The translations under genes and the position numbers were made by a program. This document shows positions 1 to 4,492 of a stretch of DNA of 6,981 nt, one piece after another (position 1 is the stretch's first letter; each line of letters begins with the position of its first letter). Origin of the DNA: Aalborgiella sp043740415 (GTDB taxonomy: Bacteria > Pseudomonadota > Gammaproteobacteria > Burkholderiales > Burkholderiaceae_C); contig JAYUCJ010000242.1 in the NCBI GenBank assembly GCA_043740415.1, positions 1 to 6,981 of the forward strand, read 5' to 3'. The notes below the pieces were generated by a model that had not been told where the DNA came from, made no database searches, and saw nothing but the letters and a program-made list of their open reading frames with translations.

Positions 1-266
1 TGGGGAGTTTGCTGCTGGTATGGCTCAATTTGAAATCAAAGAAGAGCGATGGCCAAGCGCATCACAAGCCAAGTCGCGGGTTTTTACTGGCCGTGTTCGG
101 AACCGGGCTGACGCTGCTGCTGATCAACACGGTTCCCGTGCTGCAAGGCCTGTTCAAGTTTGCAACGCTGAGTCCAACCGCGTTGGGCTTGGCTTTCGCC
201 AGCGGCTTCCTCAGTTACGTCTTGGTGCTCTCGGTACGTCGCTGGCGTATATTTAAAGCAGCTTAA
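1..266 (+). CDS. C-terminal end of a probable cation-transporting P-type ATPase (5' partial)
   Basis: The reading frame is open from the window edge (first full codon at base 3) and ends at TAA 264-266, giving 87 visible residues. A hydrophobic start (LLLVWLNLK) is followed by a basic, polar loop (KSKKSDGQAHHKPSR). Two membrane segments then follow, roughly residues 27-41 and 59-78, joined by a loop with VPVLQGLFKFATLSP, and the protein ends in a basic tail (RRWRIFKAA). From family knowledge, the pattern of a helix ending in VP-x-LQ-x-LF-x-F-x-x-L-x-P before a last helix is typical of the final two helices of the Cation_ATPase_C region, which helps form the ion path in the inner membrane. The catalytic DKTG motif and the ion-binding helices lie outside the window, so the transported ion cannot be named. 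The 3' end overlaps the convergent gene by 14 bases and no terminator hairpin was seen after it. Another polytopic membrane protein remains possible. Confidence 0.65.
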   Translation, partial: GSLLLVWLNLKSKKSDGQAHHKPSRGFLLAVFGTGLTLLLINTVPVLQGLFKFATLSPTALGLAFASGFLSYVLVLSVRRWRIFKAA

Positions 267-1161
267 ACATCTCAATATGCTGCATGCCCTCTTCATCAAA
301 AGGCTCGCCCCGCACGGTAAACCCTTGTTTTGCATAGAAATTTTGCGCATTCCATTGTGCATTTAGCAAGACCTGAACATCGCCCCGCGCTTTTGCCGCT
401 GCGACAAGGGTGTTAAGGATGTCCCTACCCAGCTTGGAACCTCGCATAACGCGATGCACTGCCATGCGGCCAATTTTGCTGGTGTTAACACCATCAACGG
501 CAACCATAGGCAATAAACGCCCTGTTGCCAAAGGTTTGCCCAAGCGGTTGTACACGACGGCATGCACGCTGGTGGCATCGTAAGAATCTTGCTCAATTTC
601 TAATGCGAAGCCTTGCTCGTTGACAAAAACCTCTTCGCGTATGACATAGGCATCTGCGCCTAATGCTGTCACGTCACCGGTTTTCAAACTTGTCATCGGC
701 TCACCTGCTTCAAAAGCGGTCAAGAGCTCTCGGAATGCGGCAGGAACAGGTTGCGAGGTTTGGGTGGCTGGGTTGGCGTAGACGTAGATAAGTTCGCAAG
801 TCACCAAGAGTTGATCGGAGCGAAAGATCGCGCCGTGAAAAATAACGGATGAATTGCCTACTTTGACGCATTTGAGCATCACATCCAGCTGGTCTTCGTA
901 GCGGGCGCTGGCGAAGTATTCGACGCTGGCTTTTTTGACATACAAGTCTCCGCCCCACTGGTGCATGGTTTCTTCGTAAGGAATGGCCATGGCGCGCCAA
1001 TAGTCGGCAATGGCGGTGTCAAAATACATCAAGTAATGGGCGTTGAAGACGATTTTTTGTAAATCGACCTCGCTCCATCGGACACGAAGGCGTGTACTTG
1101 AGCGGAAGTCTTGGCGTTTTGGGAAAATTTTAGGCAAAGAAATGGGCATTGTCATGCCCAT
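253..1161 (-). CDS. Fusion protein: YbgC/4HBT-type acyl-CoA thioesterase + YjcF-like GNAT acetyltransferase
   Basis: The protein has 302 residues and two enzyme domains. Residues about 20-150 form a hot-dog thioesterase: the segment VRWSEVDLQKIVFNAHY (28-43) matches the YbgC/4HBT active-site region, and Asp33 falls where the catalytic Asp of 4-hydroxybenzoyl-CoA thioesterase lies. Residues about 163-302 form a GNAT fold: EEVFVNEQGF (176-185), the acetyl-CoA-binding strand and loop around KIGRMAVHRVMRGSKLGR (229-246) and the end FYAKQGFTVRGEPFDEEGM (275-293) resemble YjcF/ElaA-type acetyltransferases. The CoA loop reads R-G-S-K-L-G, with Lys where many GNATs have Gly. The likely role is cytoplasmic hydrolysis of acyl-CoA plus acetyl transfer to an unknown acceptor; no substrate can be read from sequence. 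Three ATGs (1161, 1155, 1149) are possible starts, none with a clear ribosome-binding site, and all lie in an inverted repeat. The start is 25 bases after the barrel gene on the same strand. Confidence 0.88.
   Translation of the reverse strand: MGMTMPISLPKIFPKRQDFRSSTRLRVRWSEVDLQKIVFNAHYLMYFDTAIADYWRAMAIPYEETMHQWGGDLYVKKASVEYFASARYEDQLDVMLKCVKVGNSSVIFHGAIFRSDQLLVTCELIYVYANPATQTSQPVPAAFRELLTAFEAGEPMTSLKTGDVTALGADAYVIREEVFVNEQGFALEIEQDSYDATSVHAVVYNRLGKPLATGRLLPMVAVDGVNTSKIGRMAVHRVMRGSKLGRDILNTLVAAAKARGDVQVLLNAQWNAQNFYAKQGFTVRGEPFDEEGMQHIEMFKLL
1142..1161 (-). repeat. Perfect 8-bp inverted repeat over the start codons of the thioesterase-GNAT gene
   Basis: On the minus strand ATGGGCAT, a GACA loop and ATGCCCAT make a perfect 8-bp stem, followed by the T-rich run TTCTTTG. 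The stem contains the three candidate ATG starts of the downstream gene or their complements. It also lies 26 bases after the stop codon of the barrel gene. It could therefore be a weak intrinsic terminator for the two-gene surface operon, a structure that limits translation of the fusion gene, or chance arising from the coding sequence. The T-tract is interrupted, so termination would be inefficient. The inverted repeat is certain; its function is not. Confidence 0.4.
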
Positions 1162-1186
1162 ACTTTACTAGATTCGTGATGCGTTT

Positions 1187-4100
1187 TTAGTGAAACTTGT
1201 AGTTCAGGCGCAAGTGCCAGCCCGTCCAGCTTGCGTTGGAGCTGAACAACTCGGTGTCGACAAACTTACCCTTGTTGTAGCTCAAGCCTAGCCACATATT
1301 GTCAACCAATCGCGCACCAATTTCTGCGCCTACGCCCGTGACGGAAGCACCTGTGCCCCACATGCGACTAGCCATGATGCTGCCATCAATGCGATCCGTA
1401 AAGTCATATGTGAAACGACCTGACAAAAGCGTGCCCTGCCATTTGGATCTCACAGCTCCAAAGGTTTCGTTCACGTACTTGAAGGCAGCTTGACCATTGA
1501 GGGTGGTTGAGCGAATGGGATGGTAATTGCCATGCAAGCTGAAGATGGCCGTTGTGCTGTCTTTCAGGTCAGCAATGGCGGTGTTGATGTCGGTGCGGTA
1601 TTCCATACGGGCTAAGCCGTTGAACTTGTTGGTCTCAAGGTCGCGGTAAGCAGCGCCGATTTGGAAGCGGTTTTGCGTTTGGTCGCCCGCACCAGCATTC
1701 CATTTGTCATGGGTATACAAGTACAGGTTACGGACGATGGCTGACCAATCGCTGTCAAGTTTGCGATCATAAGCAAGCGTGGCATTCCATTGGTCGGTAG
1801 GACGCGAGGTGCGGTACTCCAACTTGCCGCCTAACTTGTAGATGGGGTTGCCGCTGTACAAAGCGCCCAAGCTCATGGCAACGGCATCGCCTTTAGCACC
1901 CTCGAATGGTCGCAAGGCTTGACGCTCTGCGCTGGTGTTGATGACCAAGCCTTCGGCAATATTCCATTGGTTGCGAACACCCACAGAGGCTGCGGCATCG
2001 AAGCCATTGGATGCACCGGTTAGACGGTATTCGCTGAAGAGTTGGCCGTCTTTCATGTATTCAGTATCAATGCCGATAACAGAAGTACGCGTGTTGGTGC
2101 CGTCTAAACTGCGGCCATCGACGTTGCCGCTGAGGGTGTTTTCAAATTCAAAACGTCCGTAAAGGCGGCTTTTCTCATTGATGCGGTATTCAGCACCGAG
2201 AGCGGAGCGTTGTCGGCCGGTGGCGTCTGTTGCACGCTCGATCTCGCCATAGAGACTGGTGTTTTCAGTGACTTTTGCTGTCAACCTGGCGCGCAAACTG
2301 GTGTATTCGTTGTCGATTTGACCCGATGCTGTCGTTGCTGTTGTTGTGCCGGTCAAAGGTGGCAGCAAGCTGGCGCCGTTTCCGGTGCTGATGCCGTAAC
2401 CCGTGGTACTGGCAAAGCCAAGCCCTGGCACGCTGGACTGGGTGTTTTGCAGTGTTATGACACTGAATGCGCCAGATTTGCCTTTTTCTTTGACATGGTT
2501 CACACCGACATCTAGCATGAACATATCAGAGATTTTGTAGTTCGCACTCAAACTGCCCGCATCGCGTGTGGAATCAGTAACAACGTCTTTTGTGTGTGTC
2601 ACATCAGCGCTGAGGATGATTTGCGGGTTGATTTTGTAGGTGGCATTGGCGCCGGTTTCTTCTCTACCCGCCGTAACACCAGCATTGCTGTTTTGGAAGT
2701 CAACGTCTGCTTTGCTGATATAGGCTCGTGCTTGCAAGTCGTCTGTGGTATGACGCAACTCCATGCGTGCAGCTTGACCTGTTTGCGTGACCGCAGACGG
2801 CACAACACCACCTAAAGATGTTGGCGAGCCACTGGTCGCGGAGGTAATGGCTTCAATGCTCTGGTTATAAAACTGCGTGCCCGTACTCTTAGCCACTTCA
2901 GCCACAAAATAAGTTTGTGTGCCAAGTTTAATTTCGGCATTGATGCCGCTTAACTTATAAGGCGCAAAGGTGTTTTTATCTTCCACATGTGAAGCGCCAA
3001 TAGTGACTGGACCAACTTTAACTTTGGCATCTACACCGCCCACCCAGAACTTTTCACCGCCCTCATCCACTTCGTAGGTGGTGCGGATAGACACCGGGTT
3101 GAGGTTTTCATCGACCGAAGGAACGGGCTTGCGAAAGAGTATTTTGCCGGTGAAAGGCTCAAAGTCATAATCTACAAAACGTGTCAACAATTCACGCTTC
3201 AAAATCACCGATGGTTGGAATCTGTCACGAACCAATAACTCAACTTTTTCAGAGTTGGCGACCGCATTGGGCTGACCCACGGCGTAAGGGCCGCTGATAC
3301 CCAAACCAGGTTGCTCGTCCACATAGGCTCTGAGTGTGTCGCGTGCAGCCCAAGCATTGACTTTGACGGTTTCGTTTTCAAAATGGTATTTGCCGCCCGT
3401 GAGACTGCGGCTATAGCTCGCTAGCTTGGTAGCCTCATCTGTAGCAGCAGTCGTGTAATCACCATAAAGCAAGTAGCTCTTGTCTTTGTCAACACGGATA
3501 TACAAACGACTGGTGCTTTGTGCATCAAAATTTTTAATGGAGGCATCACCAAAAATTGGGTAGTAGGCATTCGGATCAATATCACGGAATAATTTTTGCT
3601 GAACAATTTTATCGCTGTCGTAAGCAGCGGTTAGCAAATACTCGCCCTTGATGGTTCCTTTAACAAACATGGCAACGCGGCCAGCGACGGTTTGGCGCTT
3701 GTCACCATCGTCAGTTGTTTTTGCGAAGTTACGCAGTGTTTCATCAAAATCAGTGGTTACAATATTAGGCGTCAGTGCGTCTTTTTTGAACTTTGTCAGG
3801 CTGATCGCGCCTTCCACCATACCGACAACCAGCATGGGTCGCAAATCAGGGACAAAATCAACCACGCCCTGCACTTTGACAGCGCCAGAACTGACGCGAA
3901 GCAAAGACTCGCCAGCGATGTTGGAAGCCACCAAATTCAAACAGGCTTCACCTGTTTTGGTGGCAATTTCTAATGTGGATACTTGTGTTGAATAGCCATC
4001 AACATTGAGTCTGCCCAGGCTGGTTTCTATCAAGAGCTTGACGGGTGTCGTGATCAACACACCTGCTGCGTCATAGGCTTTAACACCTACTTTGAGAATA

Positions 4101-4492
4101 GAGCGACCATCAGCAGGCGCTTTTGCGTCAGACACCGACAACAGGATTTTTGAACCCAGTGGCAAGCCTTTGCTCTCGCCCCACAGACCTAAATCTGCTG
4201 CGACGGGCAAACGGGAGTTGTTTGAGTTCAAAACATCCAGATCAGAGCCGTCGGCATTTTTAAAAACAACACCTGCGGTGCCACAAGCGGCACTTGCAGG
4301 ATTAGTAGGTTCAACCTTGTTATCTGTCGTTGTTTGTGCCGACAACTGACTAGCAAAGCCAGCCGTCATCAACACCAAAATGGCAGTGGCGACTGGTTTC
4401 AGTGCTATGTTTTTAGCGATCGTGATCATAGTCGAACTCAGCACAATAGTTTCAGCAGTATCAGTTGAATGTGTATTTAGTTGGTAGTTCAT
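1187..4492 (-). CDS. Outer-membrane beta-barrel protein with N-terminal Ig-like (Big_1) domain, partner of the DUF11 surface protein
   Basis: The start at 4492 is chosen because GGAGG sits 6 bases upstream and the ATG overlaps the previous stop as ATGA; this gives 1101 residues. A Sec signal peptide is visible: Lys27 and Lys32, a hydrophobic core PVATAILVLMTAGFA (33-47) and a likely cut after LSA (50-52). Its n-region is long, so ATG 4429 is an alternative start. Residues about 115-213 look like a bacterial Ig-like domain (APADGRSILKVGVKAYDAAG). Conserved-looking blocks follow: LFRDIDPNAYYPIFGDAS (301-318) with LLYGDYTT (341-348), and VELLVRDRFQPSVI (417-430) with EPFTGKILFRKPVPS (445-459). 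From about 485 to the end, alternating short amphipathic strands and polar turns indicate a large barrel, ending LRLNYKFH. The only cysteines noticed are Cys70 and Cys184. It likely sits in the outer membrane and anchors or exports the upstream protein; that role is inferred. No plug or TonB box was recognised. Confidence 0.82.
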   Translation of the reverse strand: MNYQLNTHSTDTAETIVLSSTMITIAKNIALKPVATAILVLMTAGFASQLSAQTTTDNKVEPTNPASAACGTAGVVFKNADGSDLDVLNSNNSRLPVAADLGLWGESKGLPLGSKILLSVSDAKAPADGRSILKVGVKAYDAAGVLITTPVKLLIETSLGRLNVDGYSTQVSTLEIATKTGEACLNLVASNIAGESLLRVSSGAVKVQGVVDFVPDLRPMLVVGMVEGAISLTKFKKDALTPNIVTTDFDETLRNFAKTTDDGDKRQTVAGRVAMFVKGTIKGEYLLTAAYDSDKIVQQKLFRDIDPNAYYPIFGDASIKNFDAQSTSRLYIRVDKDKSYLLYGDYTTAATDEATKLASYSRSLTGGKYHFENETVKVNAWAARDTLRAYVDEQPGLGISGPYAVGQPNAVANSEKVELLVRDRFQPSVILKRELLTRFVDYDFEPFTGKILFRKPVPSVDENLNPVSIRTTYEVDEGGEKFWVGGVDAKVKVGPVTIGASHVEDKNTFAPYKLSGINAEIKLGTQTYFVAEVAKSTGTQFYNQSIEAITSATSGSPTSLGGVVPSAVTQTGQAARMELRHTTDDLQARAYISKADVDFQNSNAGVTAGREETGANATYKINPQIILSADVTHTKDVVTDSTRDAGSLSANYKISDMFMLDVGVNHVKEKGKSGAFSVITLQNTQSSVPGLGFASTTGYGISTGNGASLLPPLTGTTTATTASGQIDNEYTSLRARLTAKVTENTSLYGEIERATDATGRQRSALGAEYRINEKSRLYGRFEFENTLSGNVDGRSLDGTNTRTSVIGIDTEYMKDGQLFSEYRLTGASNGFDAAASVGVRNQWNIAEGLVINTSAERQALRPFEGAKGDAVAMSLGALYSGNPIYKLGGKLEYRTSRPTDQWNATLAYDRKLDSDWSAIVRNLYLYTHDKWNAGAGDQTQNRFQIGAAYRDLETNKFNGLARMEYRTDINTAIADLKDSTTAIFSLHGNYHPIRSTTLNGQAAFKYVNETFGAVRSKWQGTLLSGRFTYDFTDRIDGSIMASRMWGTGASVTGVGAEIGARLVDNMWLGLSYNKGKFVDTELFSSNASWTGWHLRLNYKFH

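Noticed and set aside
710..1000. Second minus-strand frame of 96 codons inside the thioesterase region
   Set aside because: It is an Arg-rich out-of-frame reading of the thioesterase domain, which is itself well supported by its active-site motif.
1162..1200. Promoter for the thioesterase-GNAT gene (TAAAGT as a -10 box)
   Set aside because: Only four of six bases match the consensus, no TTGACA-like box lies at 16-18 bases upstream, and the site touches the start codon region, leaving almost no leader.
2210..2515. Plus-strand open frame of 101 codons with a cysteine-rich stretch
   Set aside because: The cysteine run is the reverse reading of the Thr/Ala-rich segment of the barrel protein (GTTTATTASG), so it is a composition shadow.
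1187..4492. TonB-dependent receptor for the barrel protein
   Set aside because: No TonB box or plug-domain motif was recognised in the N-terminal part; an Ig-like domain is there instead.
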